From Paenibacillus urinalis (GTDB lineage Bacteria; Bacillota; Bacilli; Paenibacillales; Paenibacillaceae): a stretch of DNA of 64,000 nt. Of the stretch, positions 35,006 to 44,001 are shown piece by piece. The DNA lies in contig NZ_CP118108.1 in NCBI RefSeq assembly GCF_028747985.1, positions 5,182,001 through 5,246,000 on the forward strand. The letters are read 5' to 3'. Position 1 is the first letter of the stretch, and every line of letters starts with the position of its first letter. A program made the translations under genes and the position numbers. A model generated the notes under the pieces. The model saw nothing but the letters and a program-made list of their open reading frames with translations. It ran no database searches and was not told the DNA's origin.

Positions 35006-35034
35006 ACATTACCATATTCAAATCAATAACGCAA
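35006..35034 (-). promoter_or_regulatory. Promoter of the csp gene
   Basis: TTGCGT (35029-35034), 17-nt spacer, extended -10 TGG-TAATGT (35006-35011) on the minus strand. An AT-rich palindrome AAATTAAG/CTTAATTT lies just upstream (35038-35062). The remainder of the 35035-35204 gap shows nothing recognisable. Confidence 0.55.
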
Positions 35035-35204
35035 TAGAAATTAAGAAAAAATTACTTAATTTACCAAACTAGATTGCGTTTGTTGATTTCTTGACGTAGT
35101 GCACTCGCTTAAAAAAGTAAGCTGTGGCATGACTCTGCCATTTCGCCGCCTCTTCATTCATTCCCCAGATCAGGCTTTATCATACCACAGCAATTGGCAT
35201 TTTT

Positions 35205-35972
35205 TTAAACCGTACCCTCGAGCTGCTGTTTAATGCGCAGCGCAGGAAGCGGGTCATTACAGGTCATGATCGGTGTTCCGCAGCCGACCGCATAGAGGAC
35301 GCTGTCAGTTGTGTCCGGTCAGTAGCTCCACACCTGCAGACCCCTATTCCGAAATGCTTGTACATCCTCCCGATGAAGAAGCGACATCTCTATCCCGATA
35401 GCCCACATTTTGGAGTATGTGCCGTTCTCCCCATGCACAAAATTACGCATGACCTCCGCCTTGAACCCCTGAGTCTTGGCCCCATAGTGATCATAGAGGT
35501 AAGCGATAATTTCAGCATCAAAGCAGGTGAAGACACATCTCTCATACAGTTCATATGCATGAAGCAGCTCTATTGCAGCATCGGCGGTATCCTTCGCATC
35601 CGGGCTGGATTTGATCTCCACGTTCAGCAAGATGTCCGGATATCCGGCAAGCAGCTGGCACAGCTCTTGAAATGTAGGGATTTTAAGGCCTTCGAACTCC
35701 GGAGCGAACCAGCCTCCCGCATCCAGTTTCTTCAGCTCCGCGAGGGTCTGCTCCCTCACTTCACCGCTCCCATTCGTCGTGCGGTCCACTGTTGCATCAT
35801 GAATAACGACGACTTCACGGTCCTTTGACATACGCAGGTCAAACTCCACCATGTGACAACCTACTTCAATAGCACGCTTGAAGGATAGCAGTGTATTCTC
35901 CGGGTAAGCTGATTTATACCCCCGATGTCCTGCGACGACCATGCCTGCTGCGGATTCCAGTTGCTCAATCAT
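35205..35972 (-). pseudogene. Glycerophosphodiester phosphodiesterase, interrupted by an in-frame TGA
   Basis: The open part (35319-35972, 217 residues) has the GDPD motifs GHRGYKSAYPENTLLSFKRA, VEFDLRMSKD, VVIHDATVDRTTNGSG and LNVEIKSSP, for hydrolysis of glycerophosphodiesters to glycerol-3-phosphate. It ends at VWSY then TGA (35319-35321). Reading on in the same frame gives 37 more sense codons, including the C-terminal GDPD hallmark PIMTCNDPLPALRI, then TAA at 35205-35207. So one base change at the TGA explains the break. The truncated form lacks the last barrel strand and is probably inactive, unless the stop is read through or a sequencing error. Start ATG 35972 with AAGGAGG upstream. 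Confidence 0.8.
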
Positions 35973-36075
35973 TTTCTATACAGCCTCCTTATCAACATCT
36001 AACCTCTAAATACATCTTACGAAGATTTATTAAGAGACGATTATCTGAAAATGAAGAGCATGTATAACTTAATAG

Positions 36076-36116
36076 AAAAAGCCCAGCGAGCTCTGTACTG
36101 CGATGCTCACCAGGCT
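36076..36116 (-). terminator. Terminator downstream of the TetR gene
   Basis: A 12-bp stem with three G-U pairs (AGCCTGGTGAGC/GCTCGCTGGGCT) followed by TTTTTC on the minus strand, about 165 nt past the tetR stop. The rest of 35973-36283 shows no convincing gene; a short open stretch at 36199-36285 is noted elsewhere. Confidence 0.65.
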
Positions 36117-36283
36117 GTGTGATCTCAATAAATAAGGTGGATCAGAAGGCAGGAGAATATATGCGCGAGAATAATATCGCGTATGACTGATTAGCACATC
36201 GTAAGAGCTGCCTTGAAACTCTCTGCAAACGAAGCAGCCATTGGGATTGGTACACTTGAGAAAGACTTTAATGTCCCAGCAAA

Positions 36284-36829
36284 TTAAGTAAGTTTCATGT
36301 TCTCCAATGCATACAACAAACGCAACATTCTGCTTCTGCGCTGCGAATTTAGCGTGTTTAATTGAAAGAGATCGTTAAACAGCAAACCATCGAGCGTCAT
36401 AAGGATGAGGTCCGCTTCGGCACTCCCGTTGGCATCTTGCACGAGGCGCTCGTTTAACTCGTTCTGCTTACGTTTCACCAGATCCAGTAGAGTCGGATTA
36501 ATACCAACAGCTGCCATTAGGCCAAAATAGCCGAATTGCGCATCCAATGGCTCACTCGACAATGAAATATAGGCGCGAAGCAAATCACCGCGTTTCTTCT
36601 CTGTATGCTCGTAACGCTGTTGCAATTGTCGCTCGAACTGATTCATTTCCTCCTCAAGGATGCCTTCAATCAAGGCATCCTTGGACGGGAAATGATGAAG
36701 CAGCCCACCTTTGCTGACGCCTGCCTGCTTGGCAACCGCTTCTAACGTAAACCCGCCTATCCCCTTCTCCCGTATAACAACATGTGCTGCGCGAATCAGC
36801 TTTTGCTGTGTTTCTAAGGAACGCCCCAT
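36284..36829 (-). CDS. TetR-family transcriptional repressor
   Basis: A 181-residue regulator. The N-terminal helix-turn-helix reads RAAHVVIREKGIGGFTLEAVAKQAGVSKGGLLHHFPSK (quoted in part: the TLEAVAKQAGVSKGGLLHHF core). The C-terminal ligand domain is about 120 residues. Start placed at ATG 36829, just before the DNA-binding domain; the frame is open upstream to 36895 but lacks a ribosome binding site. Divergent from a membrane protein gene whose promoter carries an imperfect inverted repeat, so that gene is the likely target. Confidence 0.85.
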   Translation of the reverse strand: MGRSLETQQKLIRAAHVVIREKGIGGFTLEAVAKQAGVSKGGLLHHFPSKDALIEGILEEEMNQFERQLQQRYEHTEKKRGDLLRAYISLSSEPLDAQFGYFGLMAAVGINPTLLDLVKRKQNELNERLVQDANGSAEADLILMTLDGLLFNDLFQLNTLNSQRRSRMLRLLYALENMKLT

Positions 36830-36917
36830 TCTCTTTAAGCCCCCGACTCTCCATAATTGTGCCCATACTATAGCATGAAACCCTAAAGAGGTCAAAATAG
36901 GAAAAGGAGGGCTGAAT

Positions 36918-36947
36918 TTGACAAAAAGACCGTCTGGATGGTATTAT
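36918..36947 (+). promoter_or_regulatory. Promoter with imperfect inverted repeat, likely TetR operator
   Basis: TTGACA (36918-36923), an 18-nt spacer and TATTAT (36942-36947). The spacer contains ACCGTC-TG-GATGGT (36929-36942), an inverted repeat with one mismatch, placed so that a bound repressor would block the polymerase. Confidence 0.5.
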
Positions 36948-36990
36948 TTTTTCATCATCAAAACTTCACTTACGACTTGGAGATGGAACA

Positions 36991-37695
36991 ATGGTGACAA
37001 TTATCATGTCGATGATTGGATGGGGGCTGCTGGATAGTCTGAATCCGTCTACGATCGCCACTATGATACTTCTCATGCCGCTGGTAACGAGGCGACAGCA
37101 TGCCTGGTATTATATCGGAGCTACTTTTTTCATTTATTTCTTGTTTGGCCTTCTGTCTCTCTGGGGAGCGGAACGATTTGTTGCGCCTCTTATAATGAGC
37201 ATTATGGTTAAAGTGGAACCCTTCATTGGCTGGCTGGAATTGGCAGCAGCCGTTCTTATGCTGGGTTTCGGCATTACCTTAGCATGGCGGTCGTGGATGA
37301 GGTGGAAACGAAAAGTTCCGCTGCCAAATTGGGTCGGGCGGTCAGCACGCTTTGTAAATCCCGTGTCGTTACTTCTCCTTGCGGCTGGGTCAACCTTAGT
37401 CGACCTGCCTACTGCGTTACCGTACGGTGCATTTATTGCCACGCTCGCAACACTGGAGAACCAGACGACAATAGAGCCTTTGTTTCTTCTGATATACAGC
37501 TTTCTATATATTTTACCTATGATCCTTGTCTATATTGTGTTTGTTAAACTGGACAATAGCCGATACCAATTATTCGAAGTGAAATTCAAACGTGTGATGA
37601 ACGCGACAATAGCCATTGCAATGCCGCTTTTACTAATAGGTTTCTCAAGTTGGTTGTTGACCGACTGTTTAAGAAGATTATTGCACTATATCTAG
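36991..37695 (+). CDS. GAP/LysE-superfamily-like membrane protein
   Basis: A 234-residue integral membrane protein with six predicted segments, starting at ATG 36991 (GGAG about 8 nt upstream). The N-terminal GLLDSLNPSTIATMILLMPL resembles the LNP motif of GAP-family and CcdA/LysE-like exporters; ARFVNPVSLLLLAAG repeats it in the second half, indicating an internal 3+3 duplication. Probably exports a small molecule under TetR control; substrate unknown. Confidence 0.7.
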   Translation: MVTIIMSMIGWGLLDSLNPSTIATMILLMPLVTRRQHAWYYIGATFFIYFLFGLLSLWGAERFVAPLIMSIMVKVEPFIGWLELAAAVLMLGFGITLAWRSWMRWKRKVPLPNWVGRSARFVNPVSLLLLAAGSTLVDLPTALPYGAFIATLATLENQTTIEPLFLLIYSFLYILPMILVYIVFVKLDNSRYQLFEVKFKRVMNATIAIAMPLLLIGFSSWLLTDCLRRLLHYI

Positions 37696-37826
37696 GAGTC
37701 TCTTCGCTACGAGTAACGACAAACCATTACTTCTGGATGAAACAAAAGGACGAAGTTGAGCTGGAACAGTTGCGTGCAGCTAAAGCCAAAACGCTTACGG
37801 AACATCCAGCTTGGTGCAAGAGTTAA
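37650..37826 (+). CDS. Possible small protein overlapping the membrane protein 3' end
   Basis: A frame shifted relative to the upstream gene is open from before 37650 to TAA 37824-37826 and contains LYLGVSSLRVTTNHYFWMKQ and an amphipathic KDEVELEQLRAAKAKTLTEH. A TTG at 37650 would give 58 residues, but its ribosome binding site is weak. The charged-helix composition looks coding, yet it may also be a leftover gene end. It overlaps the pectate lyase stop on the other strand. Confidence 0.3.
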   Translation: MVVDRLFKKIIALYLGVSSLRVTTNHYFWMKQKDEVELEQLRAAKAKTLTEHPAWCKS

Positions 37827-39256
37827 TAAGCCGTCTTCAGCCAATTGTCCTTGCTCCAGCTCAGCTTGCCTGCTCCCGCTCCTGCCGCTCCCGTGAGTCT
37901 CGATTGGAGCGTCGAAGGATCATCCATCGTGTAGCTGTAAGGCAGCGAGGTTATCCCGCTCCAGCTGAACGGAACAATTGGGGCAGGCACAGGTGCGAGC
38001 GGGCTGCCAGCTGTATCACTGCTGCCCCGGAAGGAGGAGCCATCAAGTGAATACATCGTGTCAACGGCGCGAATTTTACCTGTGTACGAAGCATCGGATG
38101 GGTCCGTCTGGTTGTTGCGCATTGGATACTGGATGCCGATGATGCTTGATTTCTCAACGAGCACAGCGCCTCCCTCGGTTGAGATAGCTCCATTGCTCGT
38201 TACATCAAACTTATATCCTTTGGATGAGATGGCAGCAGCCATCGCCGGTGTAATTCGCTGCTTGGCCAGCCTCGCATCTCCACTGTCCATAACGATGTTA
38301 TAGGCATGTGCGTTTCCGCCCCGGAGGCGCGGCAAGCGATCTTGAATATCCTTGTAGTAATTATGATGCAATGTTATCGATAGACTTGGATTTCCGGAGT
38401 CAAATGAAGTCGAGCCGACGAGATGTCCTTTTTTCTGAGAGGCTGCGATGGCAATAATATCGTCCTTGCTCAGACCTACCGCGATGCTGCGCAGATCATT
38501 GTACATTGGATAGGAGGAGCGGTTTGCTTCCAGTTCATTGATCTGCTGTGTAACCCAGCTGTTTGCGCTTCTGTCATCACCCTTGAATACTGACCACGAG
38601 ATCGTGACACCATTTGTTCCTTTTTTCGAATCAACCAGCCCGTCATAGGCTTTATGAAACGTACAGTGGTCGATCCACACTTTGCTGGTCTCCTCAAGGG
38701 TAATGTAATCCCAGTCATTCTTGTCATAATCCCCCTTAGAGGATTCATCCCACTCCCATAGCTCTTCGAACTCTAGATTTCGAATGATCACATTCTGGCT
38801 GCGCTTCACGCTGATCGCTGCATGCTTGATTGTAGCTCCGTTTGCAGAGAAGATCGTAAGTCCATTAAATCCGTCAATGGTCAGCTTGCTGACACCTGTC
38901 TGTTTCAGCACAGGGTGAGTCAAGGCATCATTATGCTCGGCAAAAGGCGACGTTTGAGCCGCAGCAGGAAGCTCGTTCCAGCCTAGATCAAGGTCGTTCA
39001 TAATCTCCACTACCTTGACACCTGATCCTTTCTTTAATGCGGCCGCCAGTTCTGTGGCATTATAAACTTTTCGATATTTTGCTGTGTCGGTCTCGCTGAC
39101 AATCCCCCCTCCCGTATTCCCGGCCGAGAAGCCTGTCAGGTTATAATCTGTAATTCCTGCTGCAGCCGTCTGTTGTAGAGGAACAACCGTTATGACCAGC
39201 GCGAGACTAACGACCGCTGCAAACAGCGTCCTCCAAGGTTTCTGCTTTCTTTTCAT
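37823..39256 (-). CDS. Secreted pectate lyase (PL1 family)
   Basis: A 477-residue extracellular enzyme that cleaves polygalacturonate by beta-elimination. A signal peptide is clear (positively charged start, hydrophobic core, cleavage near VPLQQTAAA). The parallel beta-helix core shows VWIDHCTF, HHNYYKDIQDRLPRLRGG (the catalytic Arg region) and NAHAYNIVMDS, all PL1 hallmarks. Start ATG 39256 with GAGGAGG upstream. The promoter overlaps a cre-like site, so carbon catabolite repression by CcpA is expected. Confidence 0.92.
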   Translation of the reverse strand: MKRKQKPWRTLFAAVVSLALVITVVPLQQTAAAGITDYNLTGFSAGNTGGGIVSETDTAKYRKVYNATELAAALKKGSGVKVVEIMNDLDLGWNELPAAAQTSPFAEHNDALTHPVLKQTGVSKLTIDGFNGLTIFSANGATIKHAAISVKRSQNVIIRNLEFEELWEWDESSKGDYDKNDWDYITLEETSKVWIDHCTFHKAYDGLVDSKKGTNGVTISWSVFKGDDRSANSWVTQQINELEANRSSYPMYNDLRSIAVGLSKDDIIAIAASQKKGHLVGSTSFDSGNPSLSITLHHNYYKDIQDRLPRLRGGNAHAYNIVMDSGDARLAKQRITPAMAAAISSKGYKFDVTSNGAISTEGGAVLVEKSSIIGIQYPMRNNQTDPSDASYTGKIRAVDTMYSLDGSSFRGSSDTAGSPLAPVPAPIVPFSWSGITSLPYSYTMDDPSTLQSRLTGAAGAGAGKLSWSKDNWLKTAY

Positions 39257-39289
39257 TATTTCTTGCCTCCTCTGTTTCGAATTGCTCTC

Positions 39290-39318
39290 AATTTAACGTA
39301 TGGAAGCGATTACAACAA
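39290..39318 (-). promoter_or_regulatory. Pectate lyase promoter with overlapping cre site
   Basis: On the minus strand TTGTTG (39313-39318), a 17-nt spacer and TAAATT (39290-39295). The + strand sequence ATGGAAGCGATTACAA at 39300-39315 fits the CcpA cre consensus WTGNAARCGNWWNCAW at every position and lies between the -10 and -35. Confidence 0.65.
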
Positions 39319-39398
39319 TAATCAGCAGAACAGCTGTGGGCTAGATAATGCACTCCTTCAGCAGGACAATAATCATTTCTTCACATGCGCTGTAATAG

Positions 39399-39441
39399 AA
39401 AAAGAGCCTGCTCACACCGCTATGGTGCTCGCCAGGCTCTT
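39399..39441 (-). terminator. Terminator of the DUF2179 gene
   Basis: Stem AAGAGCCTG/CAGGCTCTT with an inner CACC/GGTG helix, followed by TTTTTC on the minus strand. Confidence 0.75.
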
Positions 39442-39554
39442 AGGCTTTAGATTCATTGGACTTCTTGGACTTTACAAGCTTTTAGTCTCTTTATACTCAT
39501 GCAATCTTTAGCTCATTGTTTTTGGTATCCTCATTTTGAGATGAGTTCAGTCTG

Positions 39555-40070
39555 TTATCGCTTAATAGATCTTGTCCAAAATCCTCCATGGAACTGCTTG
39601 GGCTCCACCGTAATAATAAACGCCTTGGGATCAAGCTCCAGAATGGACTGGTAGAGCCTCTTCTGATTTTTACGCTTCGCCAGTATTTCCATCACGAGCC
39701 GGTCTCCGTCCCGTCCATTGCCGAGCCACGAGGTAACCCCGTAGCCTTTTTCTCTAAGCGTGGTTACAATCGTTCCTCTTGCCTGGTCACAGATCACTTT
39801 GACTGTCACATAGCCAAGAGCGATCTTCTCCTCAATCCAGGCCCCGATCAAGATACCCAGACCGTAGCCAACCGCATATACGACCAAGGCGGCAATCTGA
39901 TCCAAGTAACTAAGCACCAGATTTAATCCGAGTACATAAATAACGATCTCGACCATACTGATGAGCGCCGCGATATACTTCTGGCCCTTCAGCGTCAGAA
40001 TCATCCTCAGCGTATAAGCCGATACGTATACAATCTGGATTGCAAAAATAAAAAGCAACGTTGTGCCCAT
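39555..40070 (-). CDS. DUF2179 / UPF0316 membrane protein
   Basis: A 171-residue protein with three N-terminal membrane segments (DUF5698-like, including AYTLRMILTLKGQKYIAA) and a cytoplasmic DUF2179 domain (YGVTSWLGNGRDGDRLVMEI, then DPKAFIITVEPKQFHGG). The soluble domain is related to those in YitT-type proteins; function unknown. Start ATG 40070 with AGGAG upstream. Confidence 0.85.
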   Translation of the reverse strand: MGTTLLFIFAIQIVYVSAYTLRMILTLKGQKYIAALISMVEIVIYVLGLNLVLSYLDQIAALVVYAVGYGLGILIGAWIEEKIALGYVTVKVICDQARGTIVTTLREKGYGVTSWLGNGRDGDRLVMEILAKRKNQKRLYQSILELDPKAFIITVEPKQFHGGFWTRSIKR

Positions 40071-40312
40071 GTCATCACACTCCTGTCTGCCAAGCTGTAA
40101 GCCCCAATACGCTCTTCTTATTCGGTGCCTTATCCGATGTTCCTAAATACAGCATATCCAATTGTATTACACCTGTATCATTATACTGAATCAAGCCGTT
40201 TCCTGCGAAGCACCAATAATCGGTACATCTGTCCATGCGCTTTCAAGAGACGATGCGAATATATTAGACAAATATAAGGTGCAGATAGAACAACGGAGGA
40301 GGCGCATCAGCC

Positions 40313-41347
40313 ATGGATCTCTGGAAGGCAATGCAGGACCGCGGGATGGAGCAGCTCGTATTTTGTCAGGATCAGAAGAGTGGTCTCAAAGCCGTTATCG
40401 CCTTGCACAGCACCAAGCTGGGACCGGCACTAGGCGGCTGCCGTTTATGGTCGTATGCTTCGGAGCAGGAGGCAGCCCAGGATGCCATGAAGCTCGCCAG
40501 AGGCATGACCTATAAGGCGGCTATTTCCGGATTGCCCTACGGCGGAGGCAAGGCCGTAGTCATGGAGCATGCTGGGATGAGGCGGGATGAAGCATTTGCT
40601 GCACTCGGCCGATTCATAGAGAGACTACACGGAGAGTACATTACCGGGGTTGATCTTGGCACGACTCCACACGATATGGACCAGATCCATCGTGAAACGA
40701 GGCATGTGACCGATCAGAGCGGAACGCTCGGAGCAACCGGAAACTTCACTGCCGAAATGACTGCCTATGGTGTATTTCTTGGCATTCAGACTTCACTGAC
40801 CCATAAATATGGGCTGAGTGATATGAATGGAGTCCGCGTCGCGCTCCAAGGACTGGGCAAAGTCGGATATGCCTTGGCAAGGCGCCTTCATCAGGCCGGG
40901 GCTCAGCTGATCGTATCTGATATTGATTCAGGAAAAATGAGTCAAGCTGTTCGTGACTTCAAAGCATTAGCCGTCTCACCTGACGATATTCATCTGCATA
41001 GCTGTGAGGTCTATGCTCCCTGCGCGATGGGCGGAACACTTACTCATCTGAGCATTCCCCAGCTGTCCTGCGGGATTATTGCCGGTGCAGCTAACAACCA
41101 GCTGGCTGATGAACAGCTGTGCGATATGCTGGAGCAGCGAAATATTCTGTATGCTCCTGATTATGCCATTAATGCAGGAGGAATCCTTAGTACCGGCGCA
41201 GAGCTTGCCGGAACCGGGGCACGGGGGGCGGCTGCAGCCGTAGAGAAGATACCCCATACCCTTAAGTATCTGTACGATTATGCTCGCAAGAACGGCATTA
41301 CAACGGCTGCTGCAGCCGATTCCATTGCCGAAGCCAAGTTTGCTTAA
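40313..41347 (+). CDS. Leu/Phe/Val dehydrogenase family enzyme
   Basis: A 344-residue NAD-dependent amino acid dehydrogenase of the Glu/Leu/Phe/Val family, deaminating a hydrophobic L-amino acid to its 2-oxo acid. Seen: GPALGGCRLW, the catalytic Lys in GLPYGGGKAVVM, the Rossmann motif LQGLGKVGYALARRLH, YAPCAMGGTL and IIAGAANNQL. It is about 20 residues shorter than typical leucine dehydrogenase. Start ATG 40313 with GGAGGAGG about 12 nt upstream. Its stop is 1 nt from the convergent gene's stop, with no terminator visible. Confidence 0.88.
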   Translation: MDLWKAMQDRGMEQLVFCQDQKSGLKAVIALHSTKLGPALGGCRLWSYASEQEAAQDAMKLARGMTYKAAISGLPYGGGKAVVMEHAGMRRDEAFAALGRFIERLHGEYITGVDLGTTPHDMDQIHRETRHVTDQSGTLGATGNFTAEMTAYGVFLGIQTSLTHKYGLSDMNGVRVALQGLGKVGYALARRLHQAGAQLIVSDIDSGKMSQAVRDFKALAVSPDDIHLHSCEVYAPCAMGGTLTHLSIPQLSCGIIAGAANNQLADEQLCDMLEQRNILYAPDYAINAGGILSTGAELAGTGARGAAAAVEKIPHTLKYLYDYARKNGITTAAAADSIAEAKFA

Positions 41348-41348
41348 T

Positions 41349-42962
41349 TCAGTCCGCGAGCAGCTGCAGCACAAATCCTTTCAAATCAATAATCCTTACA
41401 TGTTCAGGCGGCTTCTGATCCGTTCCGTATATAATCAGAGGGACGAGTGACTCGTCCTTGCGGATGGAACCATGCCCGCCGCCACCTTCATGTGTCGGTG
41501 AGCTGCGATCCGCCAATTCATATCCCGGCTTGGCTGTGACGACCATGAAATCTCCTGGATGGGAGTGAAGTGCACTAGACAATCGCCGGAGCACATCAGG
41601 ATAGTCACCATATTTTAACGATCCACGCCCCTCATCTATGCTCAAATCCAGTACATTCCCCGCCTCTTTAATCGTCCAATTCTGCTGGTAGGGATCGGCA
41701 AGGCTCCCGCCAGCTCGATACATAAGCTCCTTGTTCGTTCCCCCTTGGCGTACATGGATCCATTCACCCTCCTGCCATGATACAAAATCGATACGAGGGT
41801 CTATCGTCATCAGACGAGCCCATTCTTCATAGGACTTCACAGCAAGGTTTGGATATACATAAGCCATCGTTTCATTCACAGCGAGAATGATATCTGTCTC
41901 GTCATTGACTTCCTTACCCGCACGAAGAACTTGATAACCTGTGAACAGATCGGGCAGATCAATCACCGAGTTCTGATCCTTCGGCAGCAGTCTCGTCATT
42001 CCGCTGTCTCCCGCAATGATAATAATTGACTTATCCATCGCTGTCTCGCGCGATCCAAAAGCCTGCAGGATTCCGTCAAGCTGCTTGTCTACTTCTTTGA
42101 CTCCCTTTAGTCCAGGCGGGCCGCTCTTATGTATTTTTTGATCCAAATCGGGAAGATAGGCAAATAGAAAATCAGGCAGCTTGTTTTGCTTCACCAAATA
42201 TTTTACTGCTTCTACAGAGTATTTGTTCGTAAGACCCATCCGATCAGGGAGACCATCGGGCAAATTATGCGCAGTTGTACCCCCGGACGAGTTCTCTAAT
42301 GGATTGGCGATCGAACCCAAAGATAGCAGATCGGGGCCCTTGACCTGGATTTGCTGCGGCAATGAAGACGGTCCATACACCCAAGCGGGAAGCTGAAGTG
42401 TATGATCCGACATCCCCCGGTAGATCAACCCGTTTATTGAACCGGATTTTAGATGTTTACGTGCCAAATCCTCGTAGATTGTGGAATGCTGCGAGCTCAG
42501 ATGCTTGTCGTTTAGATGTATCAGAGCATCTGCTAGTGTTCTGTTGATGCCATGATTCCAGATCTCCGCAGGACCTGATCCATAGTTGATCAATCTCTTC
42601 TCCTGTGCGGAATACCACACGAGTCCTGGAACTTGATGCTCATCAGGATAGGTACCCGTCAGCAAAGAACTGTCAATAGAAACCGACATCGTAGGAAAGG
42701 AGGTAACCATATCCCTGTAATATTGGCCGTGATCAATTAAGTATTTGAAGCTTGGCAGCTCACCCTGCCGGATACCCTGATCAATGGCTTCTGCCATTAA
42801 CGAATCGACCAGCAGAAATATAACCTTCTTGGATTGAACTCTGTCCGCCGACTTCACGTGCAGCAGATCTTGATCCTCGGATTGCGAGCTTTGATGCTGA
42901 CACCCTGTTACCAAGCTTAGAATAAGAACCATGATCATTACCTTGCACAGTAGATCTCTCAT
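41349..42962 (-). CDS. Alkaline-phosphatase-superfamily (nucleotide pyrophosphatase-like) lipoprotein
   Basis: A 537-residue protein with a lipobox VTGC at about residue 21. It belongs to the type I phosphodiesterase/nucleotide pyrophosphatase group: metal-binding LLVDSL, nucleophile Thr in SFPTMSVSIDSSLLTGTYP, YLPDLDQKIHKSGP, IAGDSGM and C-terminal HEGGGGHGS. Anchored outside the membrane, it probably hydrolyses a phosphoester or phosphodiester of unknown identity. Start ATG 42962 with GAGGGGG upstream. Confidence 0.82.
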   Translation of the reverse strand: MRDLLCKVMIMVLILSLVTGCQHQSSQSEDQDLLHVKSADRVQSKKVIFLLVDSLMAEAIDQGIRQGELPSFKYLIDHGQYYRDMVTSFPTMSVSIDSSLLTGTYPDEHQVPGLVWYSAQEKRLINYGSGPAEIWNHGINRTLADALIHLNDKHLSSQHSTIYEDLARKHLKSGSINGLIYRGMSDHTLQLPAWVYGPSSLPQQIQVKGPDLLSLGSIANPLENSSGGTTAHNLPDGLPDRMGLTNKYSVEAVKYLVKQNKLPDFLFAYLPDLDQKIHKSGPPGLKGVKEVDKQLDGILQAFGSRETAMDKSIIIIAGDSGMTRLLPKDQNSVIDLPDLFTGYQVLRAGKEVNDETDIILAVNETMAYVYPNLAVKSYEEWARLMTIDPRIDFVSWQEGEWIHVRQGGTNKELMYRAGGSLADPYQQNWTIKEAGNVLDLSIDEGRGSLKYGDYPDVLRRLSSALHSHPGDFMVVTAKPGYELADRSSPTHEGGGGHGSIRKDESLVPLIIYGTDQKPPEHVRIIDLKGFVLQLLAD

Positions 42963-43114
42963 GTATCACTTTACCCCCTCTATCCGTCGATTCACGTATA
43001 ACTTATGAATTAGCATAAACTTCAACATTTGCATCATTCATCATTGTTATCGTTCGCCACAGCATAAAGAAACTTACTAGGGATATTTTGTTAAATTAAT
43101 CTAGCTATTCAAAT

Positions 43115-43144
43115 CAAAAAAAGGCCCTCACTCGTGAGGGCCTT
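43115..43144 (-). terminator. Terminator of the PepSY operon
   Basis: Perfect 11-bp stem AAGGCCCTCAC/GTGAGGGCCTT followed by a T-run on the minus strand. Confidence 0.92.
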
Positions 43145-43198
43145 CCATCATGCATTTACATCTAATAAGGCTGTAATTGTTAACCAGCTCACTCTCGA

Positions 43199-43822
43199 TT
43201 AATCGTCGTCACGCTCATCCTTGTCTACAGACAGCACCTTGCCGGTGTTCGCATCAATCTCAACATCTGCTTCATACTTCGAGTTAACAACCTCTACCTC
43301 ATATTGAAGCCGGTTGTCATCCTCATCCAGCTCAATCTGTACCACCTTGCTGTTGCTCAGCTGTTTCTTCGCTATTTTCTCTGCATCCGCTGCAGAGAGC
43401 TTCACAGAAGCGATGGCTTCCGACTCGTAACGATCATCGTCATCCTCGTAGCGGTCATCATCATAACGATTGTCATCATCATTGCTTGTGAATACATCAA
43501 GTGTCTTTCCCGTGTAAGCATCGATATGAACGGTAACATCTTTGTCGCCTTGCTCGATTTCTACATCATAGAAGGCTTTGTTATTATATCTCTCCAAATC
43601 AATATCATCGATATGACCTTTATTCCCAGCTGCCTTCAGCGCTGCTTTCTTCGCCTCACCGAAGTTTATCATCGTGTCCGGGTTGAAGGAGGATGAGGAT
43701 ACCCCGCTATTTCCCGTTGTACTTGCAGTTCCTGTTCCCGTATTACTTGCGGCGAAGATTGCCGTCCCTCCAGCGATCAAACCTACTGCCAAAACTCCGC
43801 TCAATACGACTTGTTTCTTCAT
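43199..43822 (-). CDS. Secreted PepSY-domain protein
   Basis: A 207-residue exported protein: signal peptide (about 1-25), a Thr/Ser/Gly linker and two PepSY domains (about 50-115 and 135-203). Each ends with the family pattern (VHIDAYTGKTLDV and VEIDANTGKVLSV). A run of Asp, Arg and Tyr joins the domains. PepSY domains are linked to protease inhibition and cell-surface sensing; the precise role is unknown. Downstream of a two-component system and another PepSY gene, probably its target or partner. Confidence 0.85.
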   Translation of the reverse strand: MKKQVVLSGVLAVGLIAGGTAIFAASNTGTGTASTTGNSGVSSSSFNPDTMINFGEAKKAALKAAGNKGHIDDIDLERYNNKAFYDVEIEQGDKDVTVHIDAYTGKTLDVFTSNDDDNRYDDDRYEDDDDRYESEAIASVKLSAADAEKIAKKQLSNSKVVQIELDEDDNRLQYEVEVVNSKYEADVEIDANTGKVLSVDKDERDDD

Positions 43823-44001
43823 TACTCATCAGCTCCATTTCGTGTTATTGGGTTGTTCGTTTCTCCCTTACAACACCATCTTACCCCTGCAAAATGAGAG
43901 CAAAGAAAGAGTAAGATTAGAATTTGATGAGAAAATGAAGTGATTTCTCAGCTACATGAAATCGTCTCTAATGATTAGTTAACTGAGTACTAAAGAAAGG
44001 A

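Noticed and set aside
36199..36285. Short open stretch (AALKLSANEAAIGIGT-like residues) next to the tetR stop
   Set aside because: Looks faintly protein-like but is only about 28 codons after a stop, with no start or ribosome binding site; not enough to call a remnant.
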